A stretch of 11,849 nt of DNA from Bacteroidota bacterium (lineage in GTDB: Bacteria > Bacteroidota > Bacteroidia > Chitinophagales > Chitinophagaceae). The stretch spans positions 1-11,849 of the forward strand of contig JANYAL010000373.1 of NCBI GenBank assembly GCA_025361325.1, read 5' to 3'. Below are positions 6,583-11,849 of this stretch, piece after piece. The translations under genes and the position numbers were made by a program. Within the stretch, counting starts at the first letter, position 1, and every line of letters starts with the position of its first letter. The notes under the pieces were generated by a model. It was given only the letters and a program-made list of their open reading frames with translations. It did not search any database and had not been told where the DNA came from.

Positions 6583-6617
6583 ATTCACCATTCACCATTT
6601 ACCATTCACGATTTTTC
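6583..6617 (+). repeat. 7-bp tandem repeat array abutting the dnaX start codon
   Basis: Five consecutive heptamers run directly into the ATG at 6618: ATTCACC, ATTCACC, ATTTACC, ATTCACG and ATTTTTC. The last is the most decayed. The array replaces any recognisable ribosome-binding site. A change in copy number would alter the leader length in 7-base steps without touching the coding frame. Confidence 0.75.
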
Positions 6618-8453
6618 ATGGATAAGTTCATAGTCTCAGCCAGAAAGTACCGGCCACAGAATTTTTCAACGGTTGTAGGGCAGTCGCATATAACTACAAC
6701 CTTAAAGAACGCCATCAAAAATAACCAGTTGGCCCATGCTTTTCTGTTCTGCGGTCCCAGGGGTGTGGGCAAGACCACCTGCGCGCGTATACTGGCCAAG
6801 ACCATCAACTGCGAGAATCGTACCCCCGACGGCGAGGCCTGCAATACCTGTGCCTCCTGCATGTCTTTTGATGCCGGTACTTCCCTGAACATACATGAAC
6901 TGGATGCCGCGAGCAATAATTCGGTAGATGATATCCGTTCACTGGTGGAGCAGGTGCGATTTGCCCCGCAGGCAGGCAAATACAAAGTGTACATCGTAGA
7001 CGAGGTGCACATGCTGAGTTCAAGCGCCTTCAATGCTTTTCTGAAGACACTTGAAGAACCCCCTCCTTATGCTATTTTTATACTGGCCACTACGGAAAAA
7101 CATAAGATCCTGCCCACTATCCTCAGTCGTTGCCAGATATTTGACTTCAAAAGGATAACGATAGGTGATACTGTGCAACATTTGCTGGAGATCTGTGAAA
7201 AGGAAGGGATCAGGGCCGACAAGGCAGCACTGCACATAATCGCCCAGAAAAGCGAGGGCTGTTTAAGGGATGCACTAAGTATACTCGACAAGATTGTAAG
7301 TTTCACCAACGGCAACCTCAGTTATTCCAGCACCCTGGAGCACCTGAATATACTGGATGAGGAATATTATTTCCGGTTGCTGAACCATATGCAGCAACAG
7401 CAGCTGGCAGACGCACTGCTCCTGTTCGACGAAATATACCAAAAAGGTTTTGAAGGCGATACATTGCTGGAGGGATACGCGGAATGTATGCGAAACCTCC
7501 TGGTAAGCAAAGATGCCCGTGCCGCCTTGCTGTTGGAAGTTGCGGAGGATTTCAAGCAGAAATACCTGGAGGCCGCACAGCGTATCTCCACCGGATGGAT
7601 CATCGCAGCGCTGAATGTATTGAATGAATCGGCTATCAGTTACAAACAAGCCAGGAACAAACGCCTGCATGTGGAACTGGCCATCATTAAATTATGTTAC
7701 CTGCAGCAGGCCATAGAGCTGGTGGAACAGGAGGGTGTGGTCAGTAAAAAAAACCAGGTTGAATCTGCCCGTCCCGTTGCCTTCCGTTCTGTCCCGGTCA
7801 TCCGGGTAAAGGAGCGAAAACAGTCTTTGCAACAAAAGCAATCCGGGGAAATACCTGACGGTGCAAAACTTATTATTGAAAATACCCGTTTGGAAGAGTC
7901 GGGTGTAACCCAACCACAAACCACTAAGTACAAATCCAAAGCCTCTGATTCCATACTACCTGCAGTATCCCATGGACAAACCAAAGAACCCGGAACAGAA
8001 AAAACTTCGCTTGGTTCCCTGGTCAAACTACGTCAGAAACTCTCAGCCCAGAACAGGAATGAAGTGGAAGTGAAAGAACTCACGGAAGAGGAACTCTATA
8101 TTTCCTGGGGTGCATTCATCGAAAAGCTGGTGGAAAGGAAGAACCATTCTGCAGTTACCAATTTCAAGATAGCAATATTGCGCGTGATCGACAATAATAC
8201 CATTGAGATCATGACGGAGAATAATATACAGCAGAAATTCATCGAACAGGAGCGGGCGGCACTGGTAGAACATCTGCAGAACCATTTCTGCAACAAGCAG
8301 CTTTCCTATACGGTTGTCATAGCGGCTGCGGAAAAGGAAGAACCCGAGTCAAAAAAGCACCTCAATACCCGGGAACAATACCTGAAGATGATAGAAGCAT
8401 ATCCCCTGGTGAAGGAATTAAAGGACCGCCTGCGGCTTGAACTTGATTATTGA
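6618..8453 (+). CDS. dnaX: DNA polymerase III subunit gamma/tau
   Basis: The clamp-loader ATPase that opens and loads the beta clamp and ties polymerase cores together at the replication fork; 611 residues for the full (tau) form. The AAA+ module is complete: Walker A GPRGVGKT (46-53), the zinc-binding cysteines Cys65, 75, 78 and 81, Walker B 'VYIVDEVH' (124-131), sensor 1 'ATTEKHK' (157-163) and the SRC arginine-finger motif (170-172). Domains II and III extend to about residue 370. A Gln/Lys-rich variable linker follows (377-470), then a C-terminal tau domain beginning near 'EEELYISWGAFIEKL' and ending 'LKDRLRLELDY', as in other Bacteroidota DnaX. At codons 377-379 there is a run of eight A preceded by AGGAGG. 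A -1 shift there would give a gamma-like protein of about 381 residues (separate entry). The linker also carries a heptamer-repeat peptide (431-442). The gene starts at ATG 6618, and the E2 gene follows 71 bases after its stop. Confidence 0.97.
   Translation: MDKFIVSARKYRPQNFSTVVGQSHITTTLKNAIKNNQLAHAFLFCGPRGVGKTTCARILAKTINCENRTPDGEACNTCASCMSFDAGTSLNIHELDAASNNSVDDIRSLVEQVRFAPQAGKYKVYIVDEVHMLSSSAFNAFLKTLEEPPPYAIFILATTEKHKILPTILSRCQIFDFKRITIGDTVQHLLEICEKEGIRADKAALHIIAQKSEGCLRDALSILDKIVSFTNGNLSYSSTLEHLNILDEEYYFRLLNHMQQQQLADALLLFDEIYQKGFEGDTLLEGYAECMRNLLVSKDARAALLLEVAEDFKQKYLEAAQRISTGWIIAALNVLNESAISYKQARNKRLHVELAIIKLCYLQQAIELVEQEGVVSKKNQVESARPVAFRSVPVIRVKERKQSLQQKQSGEIPDGAKLIIENTRLEESGVTQPQTTKYKSKASDSILPAVSHGQTKEPGTEKTSLGSLVKLRQKLSAQNRNEVEVKELTEEELYISWGAFIEKLVERKNHSAVTNFKIAILRVIDNNTIEIMTENNIQQKFIEQERAALVEHLQNHFCNKQLSYTVVIAAAEKEEPESKKHLNTREQYLKMIEAYPLVKELKDRLRLELDY
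7729..7762 (+). other. Predicted -1 recoding site in dnaX (AGGAGG, A8, TGA)
   Basis: AGGAGG (7729-7734) is followed after 11 bases by A8 (7746-7753). In the coding frame this reads AGT AAA AAA AAC, so it includes the classical -1 heptamer A AAA AAC. Shifted by -1, the frame reads CCA GGT TGA and stops at 7760-7762. A +1 shift also ends soon, at the TAA in 7807-7809. E. coli dnaX has the same parts: an internal Shine-Dalgarno about 10 bases before A AAA AAG, with a -1 stop close by. Thermus dnaX instead uses RNA polymerase slippage on a run of A. Either mechanism is possible here. A CCCGG/CCGGG tetraloop hairpin (7793-7806) lies too far downstream to be the usual stimulator. Confidence 0.65.
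7912..7939 (+). repeat. Heptamer-repeat array in the DnaX linker
   Basis: Four degenerate 7-base units: AACCACA, AACCACT, AAGTACA and AATCCAA. They encode part of 'TQPQTTKYKSKA' (residues 431-442). A 36-base stretch around this array (7908-7943) matches the one at 9233-9268 at 29 of 36 positions and in the same reading frame. Confidence 0.6.
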
Positions 8454-8484
8454 CTGTTAAAGGACAGATTTCCCCGATTTACAT

Positions 8485-8492
8485 TAATTTTG
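8485..8492 (+). promoter_or_regulatory. -7 box TAATTTTG between dnaX and the E2 gene
   Basis: An exact TAnnTTTG match in the 71-base gap, identical to the box at 1746. Transcription would begin near 8498, leaving a leader of about 27 bases. It suggests that the E2 gene has its own promoter besides read-through from dnaX. No clear -33 TTG is seen. Confidence 0.45.
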
Positions 8493-8524
8493 AACATCAT
8501 TTAATAAAAGAGAAACAATTATTT

Positions 8525-10207
8525 ATGGCAGAAGTGATCCGCATGCCGAGGATGAGCGATACCATGACAGAAGGGGTGATCGTGGAATGGCATAAAAAAG
8601 TAGGGGATAAAGTGAAGCCGGGCGACCTGCTGGCTGAAGTAGAGACCGATAAGGCCACCATGGAACTCGAAAGCTATAATGAAGGAACACTGCTATACCT
8701 GGGCGTTGAAAAAGGGAAGTCGGTGCAGGTAGAAGGTATATTGGCTGTAATCGGAAAGGAAGGGGAAGATTACAGATCGGCCCTTGGCTTAGCAGGTGGC
8801 GGTGAAATAAATGCTGCTACCCAACTACAAACTACAAGCCACAAACCGGATTCAGATCATATCAAGTCTCCGATATCGATCCCTTCCGGGAAAGTTAAAC
8901 TTCCAGAGGGTGCCAAAGAGATCCGCATGCCCCTGTTGAGCGATACCATGACCGAAGGGAAGATCATTTCCTGGAACAAGAAAATTGGGGATATGGTCAA
9001 AAGCGATGATGTGCTTGCCGACGTGGAGACTGATAAGGCCACCATGGAAGTAGTTGGTTATGAGGAAGGTACTTTGTTATATATTGGTGTAGAGGCCGGT
9101 AAAGCTGCTAAGATCAATGAGATCATTGCCATTGTTGGTAAAGCTGGGACTGATGTAAAAGCGTATGTGGCAGCAGAGCAGGCAGGAATGAGTGCTGCAA
9201 CTTCAACAGAAACGGCATCTCCGTCTGCAGAGAGCCAACCACAAACCACCAACCAAAAATCCGAAGCTCCCGTCGTGTTAACAGAAGCTTTAAGTAATGA
9301 AACAAACGGGAGAATAATAGCCTCCCCTCTTGCTAAAAAACTAGCTGCCGATAAAGGGATCGATATCAGCAAAGTGAGCGGTAGCGGGGATGGCGGCAGG
9401 GTTATAAAAAAAGATATTGATAACTACACCCCGCCTGCTATTGCACAGCCTGTGGTTACTGCCACCAATGCGGCAGCACCTGCCTTTGTTGCCAGCGGCA
9501 AAGAGGGATATACCGATATTCCGCTTACCCAGATGCGCAAGACCATTGCCCGGCGTTTAACGGAAAGTAAATTTGGGGCCCCTCATTTTTACCTCACTAT
9601 GGAGATCATCATGGACAATGCCATGGGTGTACGTAACCAGCTGAATGAACTGAGCCCGGTTAAGATCTCTTTCAACGACTTTATCATCAAGGCGGTGGCC
9701 TTATCGCTGCGCCAGCATGCTGCCGTGAACAGCAGTTGGATGTCTGCCCGTTCTGATACGGACGGGGGTGATTTCATCCGTCAGAATCATCATATCCACA
9801 TTGGCAGTGCAGTAGCCACACCGGATGGTCTGATCGTTCCTGTGATCCGTTTTGCCGACCAGAAGTCACTGGCACAGATCGCTGCGGAGGCCAGGGAATT
9901 ATACAGCAAAGCCAGGGATAAGAAACTGCAGCCCGTTGAATTCAGCGGTAATACGTTTACCATTTCTAACCTGGGCATGATGGATATCGAGGAATTCACG
10001 GCTATAATAAATCCACCCGACAGCGCTATACTGGCAGTTGGAAGGATCAAAGAAGTGGTGGTGAAGAAAGGAGAAGGCTTTGGGGTAAGCAACGTGATGA
10101 AACTGACCATGAGCTGCGATCACCGTACAGTGGACGGAGCAGTAGGGGCCGCCTTCCTGCAAACGCTGAAGAAGTACCTGGAGAATCCGGTGAATATGTT
10201 ATTATGA
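8525..10207 (+). CDS. pdhC: Pyruvate dehydrogenase complex E2, dihydrolipoamide acetyltransferase
   Basis: The E2 core of a 2-oxoacid dehydrogenase complex, most likely pyruvate dehydrogenase: it passes the acetyl group from E1 to CoA and presents the lipoyl arm to E3. It has 560 residues from ATG 8525; an upstream in-frame TTG at 8450 overlaps the dnaX stop and is not needed. In order: lipoyl domain 1 (2-78, lipoyl Lys43 in ETDKATME), lipoyl domain 2 (131-214, Lys171 in the same ETDKATME), a peripheral subunit-binding domain (262-301, 'RIIASPLAKKLAADKGIDIS') and the catalytic domain (about 328-560). The acetyltransferase signature is 'SCDHRTVDGAVGA', with His533 and Asp537. The two lipoyl domains are close copies ('SDTMTEG' in both), pointing to an internal duplication. 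The linkers at 99-110 and 237-248 carry a shared heptamer-encoded peptide. Typical Bacteroidota pyruvate dehydrogenase E2 has this size and layout. E1 and E3 genes are not in the window. Confidence 0.93.
   Translation: MAEVIRMPRMSDTMTEGVIVEWHKKVGDKVKPGDLLAEVETDKATMELESYNEGTLLYLGVEKGKSVQVEGILAVIGKEGEDYRSALGLAGGGEINAATQLQTTSHKPDSDHIKSPISIPSGKVKLPEGAKEIRMPLLSDTMTEGKIISWNKKIGDMVKSDDVLADVETDKATMEVVGYEEGTLLYIGVEAGKAAKINEIIAIVGKAGTDVKAYVAAEQAGMSAATSTETASPSAESQPQTTNQKSEAPVVLTEALSNETNGRIIASPLAKKLAADKGIDISKVSGSGDGGRVIKKDIDNYTPPAIAQPVVTATNAAAPAFVASGKEGYTDIPLTQMRKTIARRLTESKFGAPHFYLTMEIIMDNAMGVRNQLNELSPVKISFNDFIIKAVALSLRQHAAVNSSWMSARSDTDGGDFIRQNHHIHIGSAVATPDGLIVPVIRFADQKSLAQIAAEARELYSKARDKKLQPVEFSGNTFTISNLGMMDIEEFTAIINPPDSAILAVGRIKEVVVKKGEGFGVSNVMKLTMSCDHRTVDGAVGAAFLQTLKKYLENPVNMLL
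8823..8850 (+). repeat. Heptamer-repeat array in E2 linker 1
   Basis: Four units: AACTACA, AACTACA, AGCCACA and AACCGGA. They encode part of 'TQLQTTSHKPDS' (E2 residues 99-110), between lipoyl domains 1 and 2. The 36-base stretch 8819-8854 matches the DnaX copy at 24 and the other E2 copy at 25 of 36 positions. Confidence 0.6.
9237..9264 (+). repeat. Heptamer-repeat array in E2 linker 2
   Basis: Four units: AACCACA, AACCACC, AACCAAA and AATCCGA. They encode part of 'SQPQTTNQKSEA' (E2 residues 237-248), between lipoyl domain 2 and the subunit-binding domain. It is the closest partner of the array in dnaX, sharing the exact 15-mer CCAACCACAAACCAC. Confidence 0.6.
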
Positions 10208-10259
10208 TGTCTTTGATGTAGGGTACAATGAGCCTGGTCTCCTTGGGCTAAGTAAAATC

Positions 10260-10277
10260 TTTCAATAAATATTGAAA
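10260..10277. promoter_or_regulatory. Perfect 18-bp dyad, candidate operator
   Basis: TTTCAATAAATATTGAAA has two perfect 8-base arms around AA. Its right arm contains the TTG that serves as the -33 element of the promoter in front of the GbsR/MarR-type gene, so a bound dimer would block RNA polymerase. A partial direct repeat of the core (AATAAATA at 10264 and again at 10282) lies 18 bases downstream, inside the spacer. Confidence 0.65.
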
Positions 10278-10300
10278 ATTTAATAAATAACCTACCTTTA
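10272..10300 (+). promoter_or_regulatory. Promoter of the regulator/DCC/CoA-binding operon
   Basis: TTG (10272-10274), 18 bases, then TACCTTTA (10293-10300): a -33/-7 pair of Bacteroidota type with one mismatch in the last base of TAnnTTTG. Transcription would begin near 10306, only about 12 bases before the ATG at 10319, so the mRNA would have almost no leader. Confidence 0.6.
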
Positions 10301-10318
10301 CGGGGTAAAACCCGGTAC

Positions 10319-10825
10319 ATGCGACTTATAGAAGCAAAAGCACAATTCATCAGTAGCTGGGGCGCCTTTGGCACCTACTGGGGCATCAACCGTACTATGG
10401 CGCAGATCCATGCATTGCTGATGATCAGTCCCGATCCACTGTCACAGGAAGACATCATGGAGGAACTCGACATCAGCCGCGGCAATGTGAATATGAACAC
10501 CCGTGAACTGGTTGATTGGGGACTGGTGGACAGGGTACTGATACCCGGCGAGCGCAAGGAATTCTTCAGTGCAGAAAAGGACATCTGGAAAGTCGCCACG
10601 CAAATCATCAAAGAAAGAAAGAAAAGGGAGCTGGATCCTATGCTCAAATTGCTGGGGCAGCTGGAGAATATAGACGGGGACAGGAAAGACCCGAAGGTGA
10701 AACAATTAGTAGATACGGTGAGTGGGATCAGAAAATTCGGCGGTCAGGCCGACAAGATGCTTGATAAGATGATCAGGGCCGATGAGAGCTGGTTCCTGGG
10801 TACTTTGCTGAAGTTCTTTAAATGA
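10319..10825 (+). CDS. GbsR/MarR-family transcriptional regulator
   Basis: A 168-residue winged-helix DNA-binding protein resembling the GbsR group of the MarR superfamily. The N-terminal 'FISSWGAFGTYWGINRTMAQIHALLM' is split around residues 10-35 and leads into the winged helix: helix 2 at 'LSQEDIMEEL' (41-50), recognition helix 'SRGNVNMNTRELVDWGLV' (53-70) and wing 'RVLIPGERKEFFSA' (72-85). A long helical C-terminus for dimerisation follows. No ligand-binding site can be named. The conserved N-terminus supports ATG 10319, despite the very short predicted leader. Its stop overlaps the next start (ATGA, 10822-10825), so translation of the next gene is probably coupled. The perfect dyad at 10260-10277 overlapping the promoter suggests autorepression, with the operon as its direct target. 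Confidence 0.88.
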   Translation: MRLIEAKAQFISSWGAFGTYWGINRTMAQIHALLMISPDPLSQEDIMEELDISRGNVNMNTRELVDWGLVDRVLIPGERKEFFSAEKDIWKVATQIIKERKKRELDPMLKLLGQLENIDGDRKDPKVKQLVDTVSGIRKFGGQADKMLDKMIRADESWFLGTLLKFFK

Positions 10826-11226
10826 TGAATACTGAGCCTATCATATTATTTGACGGTGTATGTAACTTATGTAACGGTGTTGTGCATTTTATCATTAAAC
10901 GGGATAAGAATAAATTGATACGATATGCGGCACTGCAGTCGGAAACTGGTCAGCAATTACTGCTACAATCAGGTTTAACATGGAAAGAAATGCAGTCTTT
11001 TATATTCCTAGAATCGGGAAAAGTGTATACGAGGTCTACGGCTGCCCTGAAGGTCTGCCGGCATTTGAATGCCATATGGCCGCTTTGTTACGGTTTTATA
11101 ATAGTTCCCCGTTTCATCCGGGATGGCATATATAACTGGATCGCGGGGAACCGCTACAAATGGTTTGGAAAGCGAGAGCAGTGCATGGTGCCCTACCCCG
11201 AGATAACAGCTAGATTCCTTGACTGA
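10822..11226 (+). CDS. DCC-family thiol-disulfide oxidoreductase
   Basis: A 134-residue protein with the family signature DxxCxxC at 'FDGVCNLCNG' (Asp11, Cys14, Cys17), in a thioredoxin-like start 'PIILFDGVCNLC'. Further family features are 'LIRYAALQSETGQ' (32-44), 'KVYTRSTAALKV' (67-78) and 'IYNWIAGNRYKWFGK' (103-117). DCC proteins (once DUF393, YuxK-like) are predicted to reduce or oxidise disulfides or to act as electron carriers; their real partners are mostly unknown. No export signal, so it is probably cytoplasmic. The first ATG at 10822 overlaps the regulator's stop; a second ATG directly follows at 10825. Only one base separates its TGA from the ATG of the CoA-binding gene. It is clearly part of the regulator's operon. 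Confidence 0.9.
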   Translation: MMNTEPIILFDGVCNLCNGVVHFIIKRDKNKLIRYAALQSETGQQLLLQSGLTWKEMQSFIFLESGKVYTRSTAALKVCRHLNAIWPLCYGFIIVPRFIRDGIYNWIAGNRYKWFGKREQCMVPYPEITARFLD

Positions 11227-11227
11227 T

Positions 11228-11593
11228 ATGCAGACAAAACGAACATTGGTACTGGGGGCATCCGGGAACCCTGCACGTTACAGCAATCTGGCTGTTATCA
11301 GGCTGCGTGTCCATGGTTACCCGGTAATCGCCCTTGGAAAAAAAGGGGGTTTGATAGGGGATGTGACCATTGAGACAGAGCAAAAGTCCTATCCTGATAT
11401 CGATACGGTCACCCTTTATCTGAATCCGGAGAACCAGAAACCGTATTATAATTATATCCTTTCCCTGCATCCCCGGCGCATTATCTTCAATCCGGGCGCC
11501 GAGAACGAAGAATTGGCCCACCTCGCAAGTTCCAAAGGCATCATAGCCCAGGAAGCCTGCACTTTGGTACTTCTGAGCACGGGGCAGTTTTAA
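11228..11593 (+). CDS. CoA-binding protein (Rossmann fold, CoA_binding_2 type)
   Basis: A 121-residue single-domain protein with the nucleotide-binding turn 'LVLGASGNPARYSN' (residues 7-20), then 'GYPVIALGKKGG' (30-41), 'IDTVTLYLNPENQKPY' (58-73), 'RIIFNPGAENEEL' (84-96) and 'EACTLVLL' (109-116). This is the layout of small CoA-binding proteins (YccU/YneT-like), related to the CoA-binding domain of succinyl-CoA synthetase. They bind CoA or its thioesters, and their physiological role is unsettled. The start is ATG 11228, one base after the DCC gene's stop; an in-frame TTG at 11219 would overlap that gene. It is the last gene of the operon. A weak hairpin with a T run follows its stop. Protein CoAlation or thiol control would be a possible link to the DCC partner, but that is speculation. 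Confidence 0.88.
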   Translation: MQTKRTLVLGASGNPARYSNLAVIRLRVHGYPVIALGKKGGLIGDVTIETEQKSYPDIDTVTLYLNPENQKPYYNYILSLHPRRIIFNPGAENEELAHLASSKGIIAQEACTLVLLSTGQF

Positions 11594-11608
11594 AACCCAG
11601 ATTAGCTT

Positions 11609-11625
11609 AAAGCCCTTGCTTTTTT
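11609..11625 (+). terminator. Weak Rho-independent terminator
   Basis: AAAGC-CCTT-GCTTT, a 5-bp stem with a 4-base loop, runs into a T run (to 11625) and a second long T run at 11629-11636. It lies 15 bases after the stop of the CoA-binding gene. The short stem makes this uncertain, but the position and T runs fit. Confidence 0.5.
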
Positions 11626-11640
11626 AACTTTTTTTTATTT

Positions 11641-11672
11641 TTTGCATAATAAGGCGGGCAGAGATACGTTTA
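11641..11672 (+). promoter_or_regulatory. Promoter of the secreted-protein gene
   Basis: TTTG (11641-11644), 20 bases, then TACGTTTA (11665-11672) fits the Bacteroidota -33/-7 arrangement with one mismatch in the -7 box. Transcription would begin near 11679, giving a leader of about 44 bases. Confidence 0.55.
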
Positions 11673-11722
11673 ATATCTCGGAATTCCTCACCGCAATTCC
11701 CTGAAACCAAATCCAAATCACT

Positions 11723-11849
11723 ATGAAACACCTTGCCCCCTATGCAATGATGTTGATGGTATTCCTGACTTCAACACCCGGTTTTTCCCAGGTCAGTTCC
11801 AAGCCAAAACAGTTCAGCAGTTACCCGGATGTGATCAATTGTTCCATAT
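11723..11849 (+). CDS. Secreted hypothetical protein, N-terminal part
   Basis: The ATG at 11723 opens a frame that runs off the right edge (42 codons seen). The first 23 residues form a typical Sec signal peptide: Lys2, a hydrophobic stretch 'MMLMVFLTS' and a likely cleavage after 'GFSQ'. The mature part begins 'VSSKPKQFSSYPDVINCS'. There is no lipobox, so the protein should be periplasmic or secreted. I do not recognise the family from this fragment. It has its own promoter and is separated from the preceding operon by a weak terminator. Confidence 0.7.
   Translation, partial: MKHLAPYAMMLMVFLTSTPGFSQVSSKPKQFSSYPDVINCSI

Noticed and set aside
7275..7670. A 131-codon - strand frame inside dnaX
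   Set aside because: It is the antisense shadow of a well-recognised gene.
7793..7806. CCCGG-TCAT-CCGGG hairpin as the stimulator of dnaX frameshifting
   Set aside because: It begins about 39 bases after the A run, much further than the 5-8 bases usual for such stimulators, so it is not needed for the proposal.
8450..8524. N-terminal extension of the E2 protein from a TTG at 8450
   Set aside because: The lipoyl domain begins directly at ATG 8525, and the extension would overlap the dnaX stop and contain the -7 box.
1..11849. A defence island, CRISPR array, prophage or insertion sequence
   Set aside because: No nuclease/helicase cluster, spaced identical repeats, transposase, integrase or phage structural gene is visible. 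The single EEP-fold enzyme is not enough to call a defence system.

Overview
The window looks like ordinary chromosome from a Bacteroidota bacterium, most likely Chitinophagaceae or a close relative. That placement is inferred from several things: -7 boxes of the TAnnTTTG type, few clear Shine-Dalgarno sequences, lipoproteins with short lipoboxes, a tyrosine-rich DUF6515-type repeat protein, and the style of the DnaX, E2, DCC and GbsR proteins. No 16S or other taxonomic marker is present. I see no rRNA, tRNA, CRISPR array, transposase, integrase or recognisable defence system.

Layout: (1) Positions 1-1225 hold the 3' end of a DUF6515-like gene (+) and a convergent hypothetical gene (-), sharing one bidirectional terminator. 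(2) 1226-1832 is a 600-base non-coding stretch with an 11-bp direct-repeat cluster and a -7 box. (3) 1833-5274 carries small + strand genes: a GyrI-like effector-binding protein, an endonuclease/exonuclease/phosphatase-fold enzyme, a RidA-fold lipoprotein, a doubtful small ORF, a CxxCH haem-type lipoprotein and a DUF4188 protein. (4) 5333-6508 is a large GNAT-like protein. (5) 6618-10207 holds dnaX (DNA polymerase III gamma/tau) and, 71 bases later, the E2 acetyltransferase of a pyruvate dehydrogenase-type complex with two lipoyl domains. (6) 10319-11593 is a tight three-gene operon: GbsR/MarR-family regulator, DCC-family thiol-disulfide oxidoreductase and CoA-binding protein. Its promoter overlaps a perfect 18-bp dyad. 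(7) 11723 to the end is the start of a secreted protein.

The most interesting signal is inside dnaX. An AGGAGG sequence lies 11 bases before a run of eight A residues, at the end of the clamp-loader domains. A -1 shift there meets a TGA within three codons and would yield a gamma-type short protein of about 381 residues beside the 611-residue tau. The second notable signal is a set of degenerate 7-bp tandem repeats. One array ends exactly at the dnaX start codon. Three related arrays sit in the same reading frame inside flexible linkers of DnaX and the E2 protein, where they encode a common Gln/Thr-rich peptide. The third is the dyad at the GbsR-type operon promoter, a strong candidate autoregulatory operator.
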